A stretch of 64,000 nt of DNA from Homarus americanus. Lineage: Eukaryota > Arthropoda > Malacostraca > Decapoda > Nephropidae. The position numbers and the translations under genes were made by a program. The notes under the pieces are model-generated. The model worked only from the letters and a program-made list of their open reading frames with translations. It searched no databases and was not told where the DNA came from. Within the stretch, counting starts at the first letter, position 1, and the number at the start of each line of letters is the position of its first letter. Positions 50,704 to 62,620 of this stretch are shown here, one piece after another. The stretch spans positions 2,862,008 through 2,926,007 of the forward strand of contig NW_024735554.1 in NCBI RefSeq assembly GCF_018991925.1, in the 5' to 3' direction.

Positions 50704-50830
50704 CCTGAGGTGTAGACTAACTGATGTATACTGACCGAGGTGTAAGCTGACTGAGGTGTAAACTGACTGCAGTGTAACCTTATTAAGGTGTAGACTGACT
50801 GTGGTGTAGTTGACTAACTGATGTGTATAG
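50704..50830. repeat. Degenerate ~18-bp tandem repeat
   Basis: Six to seven units of the form GAGGTGTAAACTGACT with substitutions, e.g. GAGGTGTAGACTAACT, GAGGTGTAAGCTGACT, AAGGTGTAGACTGACT and TGGTGTAGTTGACTAACT. It lies in the 488-bp intron between two exons. Confidence 0.8.
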
Positions 50831-50953
50831 TAATGCTTCACCATAAAATGATACTCCTAAAAACATTTAACTTATAAAAACATCCAAATACATTGAGGTG
50901 GTACAAGTTTTGTGTAGTGGTCGGTGTCTTACAATTGAACACAATTAATTCAC

Positions 50954-51289
50954 ATATTAGCTGAGGTACTGGACCTGGCAGGTGAGTCTCGAGGGGAGTT
51001 GTAGAGAGATGACCAAAAGCCAGAGGAAGCTGAGTGAGCTGCTCCAATTCCTGCACTGCTGGGAGCCATGTTAGGCTCTGGAGTGGGTCGATTTGATGAT
51101 CGGCGGCTCCTTTCATTTCGGATTTCATCAGCATTCATCTTGCGAGTTAATGAACGGACTCGGTTAAGTAGAGTTGAAAACAGGGATTCAGCAGTGAGGA
51201 TTTGGAAACCATCATCTTCATCTTCTTCTTCTTCTTCTCCTGCTGAACTGAAGCTTTCACTGTGATCCAGAAGGAATCCTCGCCCTCGA
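50954..51289 (-). CDS. Coding exon (336 bp) with acidic run and LLNRVRSLTRKM motif
   Basis: Minus-strand acceptor TTGTACAG (AG at 51290-51291). It enters in phase 2 (AG + T = Ser) and encodes RGRGFLLDHSESFSS, an acidic run (AGEEEEEDEDDG), FQILTAESLFSTLLNRVRSL, TRKMNADEIRNERSRRSSNR and a Ser/Pro-rich end. The TAESLFSTLLNRVRSLTRKM part is predicted helical and amphipathic and is the most structured-looking piece of the protein, possibly a binding helix. The best donor is AATAT|GTGAAT (GT at 50952-50953), leaving in phase 2 to form Met with the next exon. Unspliced reading gives ...SANM-stop, because the donor's own TGA completes a stop codon, so retention would end the protein here. Confidence 0.82.
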
Positions 51290-52590
51290 CTGTACAATGA
51301 CATGAAAAAGTCAAGAGGTATATTAAAAATACAATACAGTATTTATGTTATGAGTCACAGTTACCCCTCATATGTGATCACAGTATTAAATAAATTAACC
51401 GTGGCAATATAAAATCCTTACCGAGCTTTAAATCACTCCGTCTGCTGCTGTTAAATTTGTTCAACTCATTGTCAAAATCTTTTGTGATTTGCTTAAAAAA
51501 AATTCCATCCATTACACATCCCACAGTTAATTCTAAACAATAGAGACCATTCATTCTCTTCTCCAATTTTCCACAATTACCATTCTAATCAACAAAATGT
51601 GATTAGACAATAACAATCCTCAATACAACCTGCCAGATCACATCCTATTTTGCCATTTGTGTCCTTCCTTTACTGTTACTCTCATCCCTTAATTCCAAAA
51701 CTTGAATAACCTCATTATTGAATTCCATATCCAGTTGCCCAGCTTCAGTCTCTTGTAATGAAGGTAAAAAGAATGAGGATTACTATGTAATTCTCACAAG
51801 CATTATGAGCCTGAGATGATGAGGTGCTGGAAGTTTATGGGGAAACATTAGTGAATTACCTCACTTCAACCATTTCCAAGTGACCAATTCCTCACTGTAA
51901 TGCCTCAAAATAATTACAGTCAGTTTCCCAACCTCCTCATTTCTGATCTCTCCCATATACCTAAATATTTTTCTTCCCTAATACAGTATAGTACTATTAG
52001 AGTGAGTGCTGATTCCCTTCCTCTATAATTTAATGATTGACATACAGAATTAACCTTATGCATATTTTGGAGAATCACCGATTTTGCAAACTGCTATTTT
52101 TTTCTGCCTGTCAGTATCTATTAAACTATACTAGACTTACAATAGGATGGCATTATATTGTCTGAGTAATGCAAATAATTACAGAAAAGTAACTGAAGAA
52201 ATTTTCATTCTTGTAGGTCTGATGAAACACTGCTGGTCTAACCATACTGTAGAAACACAAATCCCATGTACAGTATATGATCAGTGACCTTTAGAGAGGA
52301 GGCTTTTTGGGGAGGAATAAGAAATTTTGATTATTGTTTCTGGGTAGATATGATGCCAGAGATATGTAGGGTACTAATCAACGCCTCTGAACCTGATAGG
52401 AGTCCGCTAACATTGTCATACAATATTATTGAATCATGAGATCACATAATTAAACTATATATTGGATACTAGGAGGTAAAAATTAATTACACTATTCATT
52501 GCAATTTAATACTATATTTTTATATCATGCAGAGTGATAAAAAAATAATGATAAACAAAAAAGCTCCCAGCCATGCAGCAGCACAAGTAC

Positions 52591-52731
52591 CTGTTAGTGT
52601 GAGAGAGGCGTCGCTGCCACACGGGCACCGGACCAAGGTCAGCCGGAGCCCTACGAGGTAGTGGAGGACAGGACACAGTGCCCGTGGGTGACAGTGGTTC
52701 ACTCTCCCCCTCACCTTCTGTCATTCCACTG
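52591..52731 (-). CDS. Coding exon (141 bp), Pro/Arg-rich
   Basis: Minus-strand acceptor GGGCTCAG (AG at 52732-52733) and donor AACAG|GTACTTG (GT at 52589-52590), phase 2 in and 2 out. It encodes SGMTEGEGESEPLSPTGTVS, CPPLPRRAPADLGPVPVWQR and RLSHTN, then AG of the next codon. PPLPRRAP resembles an SH3-type proline ligand, though that is only pattern likeness. GC-rich coding composition contrasts with the AT-rich introns. Confidence 0.85.
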
Positions 52732-54410
52732 CTGAGCCCATGTCACCAAGCATGAGCAATGCCATTAGCAATAGCATGAAGCTTTAGTACAATAAGCATT
52801 CAGTCCTTAAGAGCTTTCATTTACCACGGAGGGAAAATCCTTAAGGTCTTAAACACTACAGATTGAAACTCAACTAATTGTAAAACACCAGTAATTATGT
52901 CTTTACAAAATGTGGGAACAAAACTATTAGAGCTATCTGTCATTCTACTAAAAAATACAATACTGTATTAGGAATTAAATATCATTACGGATCAACTAAG
53001 ACAAAATATATAATTACTTTCCTATTACAGCATATGATAAAGCTCTTTGGAAGGATCCATGAAAATGAAGAAAGTTAGCTGTTGTTAAATTTATAAGTCC
53101 AGTACTATGATATCGAAGTTTGAAAGCATATGGGAGTTGGTTCTACTATACACGTGTTAAGGCTTGTATAATTATGACGCAGTATACCTGCACGGTGAAG
53201 TTCACAACTTTGTGATGCTTCTAATGGCTGTTTCATTAAGTTTGACACTGGAAGTGGTCAATAGAATATATCCATTAATGAGAGGAAGTTGGCCTAAACA
53301 CTATACTAAAATATTTACTCTTCATCACAGGTGAAGTATTTTCTTATTGTACCTAGAACATTGTATTTGTCAATGTATTATAACTGACAATTTACACAAA
53401 TAATTAGATGAGGCATAAATAGTTTTGATAGGTAAATGAAAAATCTTAATTAAGTTTAGTCCCTTGCTACTTTCATCACAGCTTCATTCAGTGGTCTGCC
53501 TCACTTTCCCTAACTCTCAACTGTTCTTTCATTCTCATGGACATGTGTGTAAGTGTCCCCAGTCCTGAACTGGCCACTTTTCTACAAGTCCACAAAATTC
53601 AATGTAAGTGGAGACAAATATAGCGCTAAAGACCTCCCTATTTCACCCTACCTTCTTGTTAAACCAAGATTTCCATTCCCCAAGCCAGGAAGGACCCTAT
53701 ACAAAGTTGAGTGTCTCCAGGAACCTTGCACAACAACCCAACACCAACTCCCAAAATCTTATCAATGAAGGATATTTCCAATTCTCTTATCACGTATTGC
53801 AGTCCTGAATTGTGTCTTTTTTCTGTTTTTTGTTCTACTTTATGCTTGTGTCTGCTTGTAAGTGGCAACCACTTCACCAATATATCATGTTATTATCCCT
53901 AGTTGTTGAACTAGGTTACTGTATCACACAGGTGACAGCCACACTGCCATGTAACAATTTTCAGGAGATTTTTCAAAATTTGTTTCAGTTTCTCTTTTAA
54001 CCTAAGAGGGTGTATAGATCAAAAACTATAGTATATGACTGGGAATTTACAAGCTTTTTATAGTTCTTAAATTCGTAAGGTGAGGCACTGATATAAAAGT
54101 GTCTGCTAAACTCTTCCTTCATAAACTTAAACAACTTGGTCCTTAACACTAACTCATATTCTGTTCAAAATACCAAAAAATATTAATGTATAAGAAAACT
54201 TATTACATTCATTCCTCTACATAAAAAAATAAGAGAAAATATTCCTTTTACACTGACTAAAGCATTAATTTTCATTAATTACATTAAATCAAGAAAATAA
54301 TCAGAGGTTACCCAGCAATAAACCCAAGTGATAGTTATTCTTCTCAACAGCAGACATGCACAAGACTAGACTTCAGCTTTAATAGGAAAATAAAAGAAAT
54401 TATATCTTAC

Positions 54411-54563
54411 TTAAGAGCTGTGGGTCTCCCTGATAAAGTGCGTGAAAATGCTTGATGTGCCCGAGCTGCTCCAAGTTCTGCCGCTTCTTCTACATGAGGG
54501 GGAGGAGTGACGATGCCTTCTCCCTCAACTGCTATTGGAATAATTCGTTCCCGACGAGACTTC
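54411..54563 (-). CDS. Coding exon (153 bp) with RRERIIPI motif
   Basis: Minus-strand acceptor ATTTACAG (AG at 54564-54565) and donor CTTAA|GTAAGA (GT at 54409-54410), phase 2 in and out. It encodes RKSRRERIIPIAVEGEG, IVTPPPHVEEAAELGAARAH and QAFSRTLSGRPTAL. The RRERIIPI segment repeats the KRERIIPI of the preceding exon, which suggests a repeated docking motif or an old exon duplication. Very good splice signals; composition is coding-like. Confidence 0.9.
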
Positions 54564-55881
54564 CTGTAAATATTATGTCCAGAATTCCATCATACATGTG
54601 TAGAGGTAAAACATTTTAGATCTCTTCTCCCTTCAGCCCTTACCTAATGACAGGATGAGGATAGGCACAATATTCATGAAGTCAGTTTAAAAGTGGGGAA
54701 TAATATTTAGGGAGTATGTCAACAATAATCAGATTCTCCAACAAAAGTGATTAAGAGCCAATTCCATTATCCATGTCTACTGCTCTTCTGTACACCCTGC
54801 TCAGTCTGTTAACACTACACACACTCTTACTATATGTGGCCTTTACAGTCATGTCCCTCTAAAACTCCATCTTTCTCATATTTTCTTTTAGTTGCTTGAA
54901 TCTTTCTACAATTTACTACTTAATATCCTATTTAACAATTATTTTGAACATCTTTCTTTGCATAAGGATAATTATTGCATTTGACAGTTCCCTGGTGCAC
55001 TACTTTCAATCTCTCTTCTCATACAGACTAAATAGTGTCTCATCATTCCTTTCCCTCAATATCCCACCATTTACTTAATTCACTCCAAGAGCTTGATTGT
55101 ACTTCATTGTTCATATAAATTATTTCAACATGACTTCCTTCACACATTGGTTTCTGTCTCCCCTTTACCCTCATTCTTCACCTGAAGCAAATGCTATGTA
55201 CTAGGGATTCACCTAAATATCTAATACACAGTAGGCCTAAGATTTCATAATAAACTCCTTCCTCACTATAAAAAGAGCTCTATCTAAATAAATTCACTTT
55301 TTGCAACAAAAAATTCATTATGTATGATGTGTAGTTTACTATAACATAAATTTTGTAAGAACAGTTCCTCCTACTTCTCTCTATTCCTTCACACACACAC
55401 TGTTCACTAAAGATCATGACACCTCCAAAATGTCTTGCAAGTTCTTCTAAAATTCAAGAATCCCCGATGAAGAAATCTTGGAAGATCCTAACTCTGGAAA
55501 CCTAGTTTCAAGTGCTTAGAAAATCTAAAAGTAGTGAGGAACCCTCAATAAGCAAATGCTCAACTGGAAGGAATGCAGACAAGATTATGAACTCAATGGT
55601 TCAGTCAACTTGACTATCACTGTGGCTAGTAGTTAGCCATCATACAGGGAGGTACTATCGCCTGGGAAGATATTGGAAGCATAATGGTAGACCCTGCTGC
55701 CATATGGTATCAAAAAAATTGTGACCAAGTCCTAGGTTGCTGATCTGTCTTTCTGCCTCATTTACACACAATTGCTGGGTCTCAATTGTTTCTCTTACTT
55801 TGACAACACAACATACATATACAGTATTGTTTCTCACTACAGTATTGATCTTTTTTTGGTCTGTGTATTTATTTATGGTCC

Positions 55882-55950
<69 letters not shown>

Positions 55951-55957
55951 TTATTAT
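55882..55957. repeat. (TTA)n microsatellite, left part
   Basis: About 24 TTA units ending directly at the TA target site of the element starting at 55960. The same repeat continues after that element (57547-57590). Confidence 0.97.
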
Positions 55958-55959
55958 TA

Positions 55960-57545
55960 CAGTATTACCCCGCCTAACGCGGTTTCACTTAACGCGTTTT
56001 ATCATATACGCGGTGCCTCGCCAGAGCTGAACTTTCACTTAACACGGATTTTTTCCACATATACGCGGTGAGTGTCCGAGACGCTATTTTTAGATTTGCC
56101 CCACCCGCCACCCTGCCTGACTGCCTGTTTTAGCTCATAAAATTCATACAAATTACCAGGCCAGAATATAATTTACATTGCTGGAATTCTTATAATTTGG
56201 TGATCATTTTGAATATAAACATCATATATTTTGCTTTAAACTTACAATTTTTAGATAAAAAATTTTCTCTAGGTAACTATGGTATCTTTTGTGCAAAATA
56301 TATGACATTTATATTCAAAATATTCCTGGTCTTACAAGGAATCCAGCAATGTCAATTATATTATCCTAACTTTAGTTTGAGGTATTATTTATTAAAATTT
56401 AGTGGTTATCCCACACATCTCCTTGGGACGGTTGGTGGGGGGTGGGGGGGAGGGAGGGACCAACCGACCATCTGTTACCGTGTGAAGAATTATTATTTTT
56501 TTTTATTAACTGAAGATATTTGTTTTAGCTCATAAAATTCATACAAATTACCCGGTCAGAATATAATTTACATTGCTGGAATTCTTATAATTTGGTGATC
56601 ATTTTGAATATAAACATCATATATTTTGCTTTAAACTTACAATTTTTAGATAAAAATTTTTCTCTAGGTAACTATGTTATCTTTTGTGCAAAATATATGA
56701 CATTTATATTCAAAATATTCCTGGTCTTACAAGGAATCCAGCAATGTCAATTATATTATCCTAACTTTAATCTGAGGTATTATTTAATACTAAATGTTAA
56801 AAACTCTGGAAGGGAGGATTGGTGGGGGGTGGGGGGGAGGGTTGGGACTGACCGCGCGGTTGGAAGAGGGGGGGAGGCAAGGTGGGGTACTTTGATTGAC
56901 AGATAGTGTCGTGAAGATTATTTTTTTTTTTATTAACTGAAGATATTTGTTTTAGCTCATAAAATTCATACAAATTACCCGGTCAGAATATAATTTACAT
57001 TGCTGGAATTCTTATAATTTGGTGATCATTTTGAATATAAACATCATATATTTTGCATTAAACTTACAATTTTTAGATAAAAATTTTTCTCTAGGTAACT
57101 ATGTTATCTTTTGTGCAAAATATATGACATTTATATTCAAAATATTCCTGGTCTTACAAGGAATCCAGCAATGTCAATTATATTTTCCTAACTTTAGTTT
57201 GAGGTTATCCCACACATCTCCTTGGGACGGTTGGTGGGGGAGGGAGGGACCGACCGACCATCTGTTAGCCGGCTGTGTAGTGTGAGAGGGGGAGGGAGTT
57301 GAGTCCATTATTTGAATGGACATTAACTTGGCGACTGTATTTCTCTATTTCTCTTAAGTATTAATTGTGTGCATGTACCATCATAAAATTAAGATGTTAT
57401 TTTTACTACAACATAGGTATGTGCCTTCAAAAAGTGGAGTTTGGGGGTCGGGCCGGTTTCTATTGGAATTAATCCCATATGTTCTGTTGTTCACTTAACG
57501 CGGGACCCTCTGGGTTCAATTGACCGCGTTAAGTGGGGTACAACT

Positions 57546-57546
<1 letters not shown>
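55960..57546. mobile_element. CAG...CTG element with three internal ~400-bp repeats
   Basis: The left end is CAGTATTACCCCGCCTAACG and the right end (reverse complement CAGTTGTACCCCACTTAACG) matches it; TA flanks both sides. Near the right end GTGGAGTTTGGGGGTCGGGC and TTAATCCCATATGTTCTGTT are the reverse complement of sequence in the 34332 element, so the two are relatives in opposite orientation. The interior is built from three direct repeats (listed separately). No transposase frame is present; 60-110-codon frames in the repeats are too similar to one another and too AT-rich to be genes. Confidence 0.92.
56126..57285. repeat. Three direct repeats of about 395-430 bp
   Basis: Units start with TGTTTTAGCTCATAAAATTC at 56126, 56521 and 56948 (spacings 395 and 427). 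They share a long AT-rich body (TGGTGATCATTTTGAATATA, TTCTCTAGGTAACTATG, CTTACAAGGAATCCAGCAAT) and a G-rich tail (GGTTGGTGGGGG...GAGGGAGGGAC). Differences are concentrated in the G-rich tails, while the bodies are nearly identical, which indicates recent amplification or homogenisation. Confidence 0.93.

Positions 57547-57590
<44 letters not shown>
57547..57590. repeat. (TTA)n microsatellite, continuation
   Basis: About 14 ATT/TTA units immediately right of the 55960 element, the continuation of the tract at 55882-55957. Confidence 0.95.
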
Positions 57591-57591
<1 letters not shown>

Positions 57592-57610
57592 AGTATTAAA
57601 TTATATTATA

Positions 57611-58472
57611 CAGTGGTCCTTTGATTAACGAACACAATTGGTTCCACAGAGTCGTTTGTTAACCGAAAATTTCGTTAATTGAATCCATTATTTCAATGGG
57701 ATATTGGGTAATTGGTTCCAACTCACAGAAAAAGTACATACAAAGTACTGTATACCGGTAATAGAATTAACAAAACATTAAATATAAACTAAATACAGTA
57801 CTGTACTGTACAGTATAATGTATAACAATAAATAAAAACAATAGAATACTGTATTTTAACTTACTTTGAGGTGTGTATGTCGTACTACCAGCAGCTTTGT
57901 TTACATATCAAACAGCTGATTGTAGAGGCAGTCGATGATGACATGCCATATTCTTTACACAGTGCAATGGTTCTAATGCCTTCTTCATGTTTCATAATAA
58001 TTTCTACGCTGTATATTATCAATATGTTAATTAAATTTCAGAATGACCAATAATTTTAATGTAAAAATGCAAAAATATTCAAGAGACCAACAAACTCGGT
58101 GTTCACTTCACTGTAAACAAAGTTAAACTGAGAAGCGTTGGTGGGCAATTCAATCAGCAGAAGGGCACACAAAAACTGTTCCCTATACTGTATATATTAT
58201 CAATATGTTAACTAAATTTCAGAATGACCAATATAAAAAATGCAGAAATATTCAAGAGATCAACTTTCTTGATATTTACTCCACTGGAAATGAATGTAAA
58301 CATAAAACCGATTACTGTATTGGTAGACTGGCCGATCAGCTGATCAGCTGATGCTCACAACAAAACGTGTTTCTCGTAATGCTTTCGTTAATCAATCTGA
58401 AAATTCTTATGGGAGCTAATTCATTAACCGAAATTTTGTTATTTGGACCGATCGTTAATCAAGGGACCACTG
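57611..58472. mobile_element. 862-bp non-autonomous relative of the second Tigger
   Basis: The ends are CAGTGGTCCTTTGATTAACG and, reverse complement, CAGTGGTCCCTTGATTAACG, with TA on both sides. The end pattern CAGTGNTCC(C/T)T..G.TTAACG is that of the Tigger at 37738. Interior ACTTTGAGGTGTGTATGTCG is the reverse complement of sequence near the 3' part of that Tigger (around 40056-40075), so it is a deletion derivative in reverse orientation. A ~180-bp block (TTATCAATATGTTAA.TAAA, TTCAGAATGACCAATA) is duplicated inside (near 58010 and 58195). Confidence 0.88.
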
Positions 58473-58527
58473 TATTTTTATTTAATATTTTTTCCACTTT
58501 TTTATTAATTTTTATTATTATTACCCT

Positions 58528-58574
<47 letters not shown>
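58528..58574. repeat. (TTA)n microsatellite
   Basis: About 15 TTA units, a third tract within 2.7 kb, 55 bp right of the 57611 element. Confidence 0.95.
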
Positions 58575-58575
<1 letters not shown>

Positions 58576-58934
58576 TTTTGCCCCCAGGCCCTGATGTGGT
58601 TCATTGACCTGTGCCCTGGTGGGCTAATTCCGTAAAAAAAAAAAAATAATAAGGTGATGGTTACGGTAGGTGTCAGCCTCCCTGTACCATCCCTGTCAGC
58701 CAAGATGATTATAAAACTGTTGGCACTGTATTGTGTGTCATTTTAGTTTACAGGTAGTTTAAATATAGTATTTAAAAACAGTATTGTACATCAATAAGTA
58801 TAAAATGTTATTTTGTTTAGTGAAATACTGATGTTAGGCAAGATCTATACAGTACATGTTCTCCTCATTGTTTAACCAGACACTTCCTTAAGATTTTCCA
58901 TGAGCAAGAATTTTTCTTACATATTACAAAACTT

Positions 58935-60372
58935 GTGACAGAAAGAGCATTAGAAGCATACAATGGAAATTGTACTCTTCAAAATTTGGTACAGGAGAAT
59001 ACAGAAATATATTACTGTACTAAAAACACTTGGTTATTGTGCAGTGAAAAAGGAGGTCGAGTCAAGGATGAAGGGAAACAACCAACCTTATTGGTTCGGG
59101 TGAGGGATTGTACATGGGTGATCGTGGGTCAGAGGTGCGTCTGTTTGGAAGCTGTGAAGGCTGTGGTGATGTGACCCTTGATCCTGAGGTGCCTACAGGC
59201 CTGTTGAGGGTAAGATTTCCATCAGTATTTAACTATCAAAAGATTCCGTTTCCTTCGAAATGTTTCCATAGTACACTGTACAGCTTAATTACTAATTAAA
59301 ATAATTTTTCACAAGTAAAAAATTTTTCTTCTGCATGATTACTCACCATGAAGCAACATACTCCTACAAAAATGAGCAAGAATAGAATTTATACAAAGGC
59401 AGAAGACAATAAAGAACTTTGCTGGTGGGAAGGAACCCCCATGGGTGAGAACATTTCAAATTTGCCGATGGACAAGTGTATTGGAAAAATACTACAAGCA
59501 GAGCTTCTCAAAGACGTCTAAAGATAAGAAGAAAGTCAGTTACAGATTCTTACAAAATGAGTTGCTTTTATTCAGGGCAAAGTTAAATCAAGAATGGAAC
59601 CCAAAAGTTTAGACTTAAGTTGTGGTAAGTCTAAAGAAAACATCAAGTGAAAAGAAAGAGGCCGATAAAATATGAAGCACTGTAGTGGCACAGATGGAAA
59701 GAATCTTTATAGAAGTGTTTGGGGCTGAGATGTATGGGAGTAAATATAGTACAGTGAGAATGGTTAAGAGAAGATTTGAGGAAAGACTCAAGAGACCTAC
59801 AGAGAGGTACCTCAACTGAAATGGTGAAAATATTAATAGAAATGGCAAATAATATGAAGAGGAACACAATACAAGAGCAAAAATCATAACAGAAATAACT
59901 GAAGAATGTAAATATACTGTACTGCATACTAGTACTTTTGATGAAAAGGAATAAAGAGTAGATATGGTATGAGAAGAAATAATCAGAAAGCAGGAGGTTA
60001 TAAGCATAAATATTATAGCTCAGCAACCAAGAGGTTTTGTACTGTGCACTTGCTCTGTGTCCTGAGATAATGATGTTACCGCACATGCCAGTTTACCTAT
60101 ACAATACTAATGGGTAAAAGACTGTACATGATGGGTATATTAAAATAAAAAATAAGGCTTCAGTAAATGTGTGTTACATGCTGTGGAAAAATCTATGGAG
60201 ATAAGAAAACAAGGGGAATGAGTCTCTATGTGTGGGTCTTCAACGCTTACACTGTTCAGTTTTTACCACAAGGAATTAACTTTACCATACAGTATTTTCC
60301 TGAGTGGTCTTACCTGAGGCTACATAATAGTTACATGATTCTGCTTCCCTCATCAGCTGAGGTAAGTTTGTT
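58935..60372 (+). other. Two doubtful plus-strand exon-like segments
   Basis: In an intron of the minus-strand gene, two short plus-strand frames each end at a strong 5' splice-site consensus. One reads MYMGDRGSEVRLFGSCEGCG and DVTLDPEVPTGLLR before GAGG|GTAAGA (donor at about 59211). The other reads CCGKIYGDKKTRGMSLYVWV, NAYTVQFLPQGINF and YLRLHNSYMILLPSSAE before TGAG|GTAAGT (about 60361). No acceptor, start or known family supports them. Decayed retrotransposed gene pieces or chance are equally likely. Confidence 0.2.
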
Positions 60373-61557
60373 CTTACAAGCTTATAATGATCTAAGCTGA
60401 ACAAATTCTTGTTCAAACATTTAAATTATAATAAATCACTAACTAGCAGTTTTTATACTGTGATATTATACACACTGTTACACTTACACAGGAAGTGTAT
60501 AAGTACAGTGTCCCACAATTAAAGCAGTTAATGTGTTCTTGAAAATTAACATGCTAAACAAAGACACACTGAACAAACATATCAATATGTGTAATTAGGG
60601 GTGAAGCATATAAACTTGAAAAATGCGCTTTACAGTACAGTATTGACTGGATGGTGAAACACTGAAAATGCAATATCAATTACATGATCACCTTGTTCAA
60701 GACACCTAAACCTCTATATCAATGCTGAGTGTAGAACCAAAGTCACACATTATTAACTCATAATACTGAGAAGAGAAGGTAAGAACCAACTTTTATCTGT
60801 TACATAAAGTGGATATGTCATAATTAAGGCGTGCAAGAAAGGTAAATTATTACCTAACCTTATCTATCTTACTGGTTGAACTGTTTCCTTGTTGTCACAC
60901 TAATATACTGTACAAAAACAATTAATAAGTGCAACAAAACCTGGAAGCCTCATTAACTTACCTTTTAGACTGAATTAAATCATTGTTGTTAAACACTAAT
61001 ACTGTAGACAAAGGTCGTTAATAAAAATACAACTACCTGTACATAAAACTGTGTTAACTTTGTTGATGGAGGTATCCACTATTGATCATGATTTAGAATC
61101 TGCTTTATTTTGGCAGGGATAAAGCCTCTATTATTCTGAATTATGGAGGTTTTATGGTATTCCTAACCTAAAAATTCTGCTTATCCTAGACACCTATGTA
61201 TAAAGAACCATTTTGAAATAAATATTTGCTTCAGCTCTAGAAGAGGGAAGTACCGTACTTAAAGCAAAAACTGTTTTAAAATGAAAACACAACTTAAAAG
61301 TGGTCTAAATACATGTACTGTACTGTATTCAATGTTCTACTAACACAAGATAGCTTCCATGTTTTGTTAACACACTGACCAAGAGTGAGGGAGAGGACTG
61401 TATGTTATATGGTGATCATCCACACGTTGCATTACTCCAAAACTAATGATGGACATAAAAATTAACACTGTTTACATCACAACCCCAAGAGTATGCCACA
61501 AGCTCTTCTGTCTGTGTATGTTGGGGAGCTAAAAGAATTAGTGATGATGGTACTTAC

Positions 61558-61593
61558 CTATCAGTGCGGGAAAGGTTCTCACTTGTGGTGAGG

Positions 61594-61624
<31 letters not shown>

Positions 61625-61712
61625 CAAGCATGATGGGAATGATGCGCTCTCTCTTTGCTCTCTGCAGCTGGGCCTCTCCCATTCCATGGGCGGGTCCTAC
61701 ACTGTGTCGGAC
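61558..61712 (-). CDS. Coding exon (155 bp) with KRERIIPI motif and poly-Asp
   Basis: Minus-strand acceptor TCCTGTAG (AG at 61713-61714) and donor GATAG|GTAAGT (GT at 61556-61557), phase 0 in and 2 out. It encodes VRHSVGPAHGMGEAQLQRAK, RERIIPIMLE, ten Asp residues and LTTSENLSRTD. The Asp run is an in-frame (GAT)n repeat that may vary in length between individuals. The RERIIPI motif recurs in the next exon. Confidence 0.9.
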
Positions 61713-62620
61713 CTACAGGAGTAATGCATCAAGTGTTACTTTCATTTATACACTTAACAATTTTTTTTCTTTACCTCCCCTTTTTCTGTGCTTAATTTTT
61801 TCAGTTATTTTCATGAAATGACTGATCACACAACTGAACTGCTACAACATACACACACACACAAATGGGTTGCATTCTAAAATTTTGTTCATAAGTCCTT
61901 CAATCAGAACTCCATTTCTCATAGACACAATGTTATAATTTAGGGTAATGTTCCCATGCCAACCCACAAAAGCCAGTTTTGTCCATAATTAGGCTAAAAT
62001 ATTGAACATCTGCAATGAATAATATACCGGTAGGTTCAATGTGTAAAATCTGGTGTCTATTATGATTTATATTGTGAATTTGTGTCTTTTGCCATTGCAA
62101 CACTGTCAAAAAGGCCAAGAGATACTCCAATGGGTATCAGTCACTAGAGCAAACACAATTCATTATGATCTAATGGGATTTCTGCTACAGAGTTTTCATT
62201 TCAAGCACAATAACTCAAGAGTTCAACAGTTGGTGTAGCAGCCAACCTTACACACGCCTCAACGCAGCTTTGTGTTAGTTTCAACCATTGTTTATTCTAA
62301 TTAGTGTACAGTACAATGTTCAAGCCATACTTAAAGATTTACTCTACTAAAAACTATGAAATATTTTCTCTCAAAATTCATTACAAAGTAATTATGGAAG
62401 ATAAAAAAAAAAATCATATAATAAATGAAGTTAATGGCTTCACCTCGGTCTGTACCTGTCCCCCACTAGCAGTGTCGACCAAGGTAGATGTGGACAAGTC
62501 TTGTTGGCTCCTGTGGTATTAAGTAGACTGACTGGTCTCAGTGTGGGGACTGTTGTTTCCTCTCCTAATTGTTACTGTGTTTTTATATTCTTACTACATT
62601 CTCAAACACACCATCCTTCT

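Noticed and set aside
56197..57285. Three similar 88-112-codon plus-strand frames
   Set aside because: They are the same AT-rich block repeated three times inside a non-autonomous transposon, with different unrelated C-terminal ends, and match no known protein type.
59615..60086. Minus-strand frames of 130-147 codons
   Set aside because: They overlap each other in two frames, are Phe/Ser/Leu-rich from A-rich sense DNA, and lack start context, splice sites or recognisable motifs.
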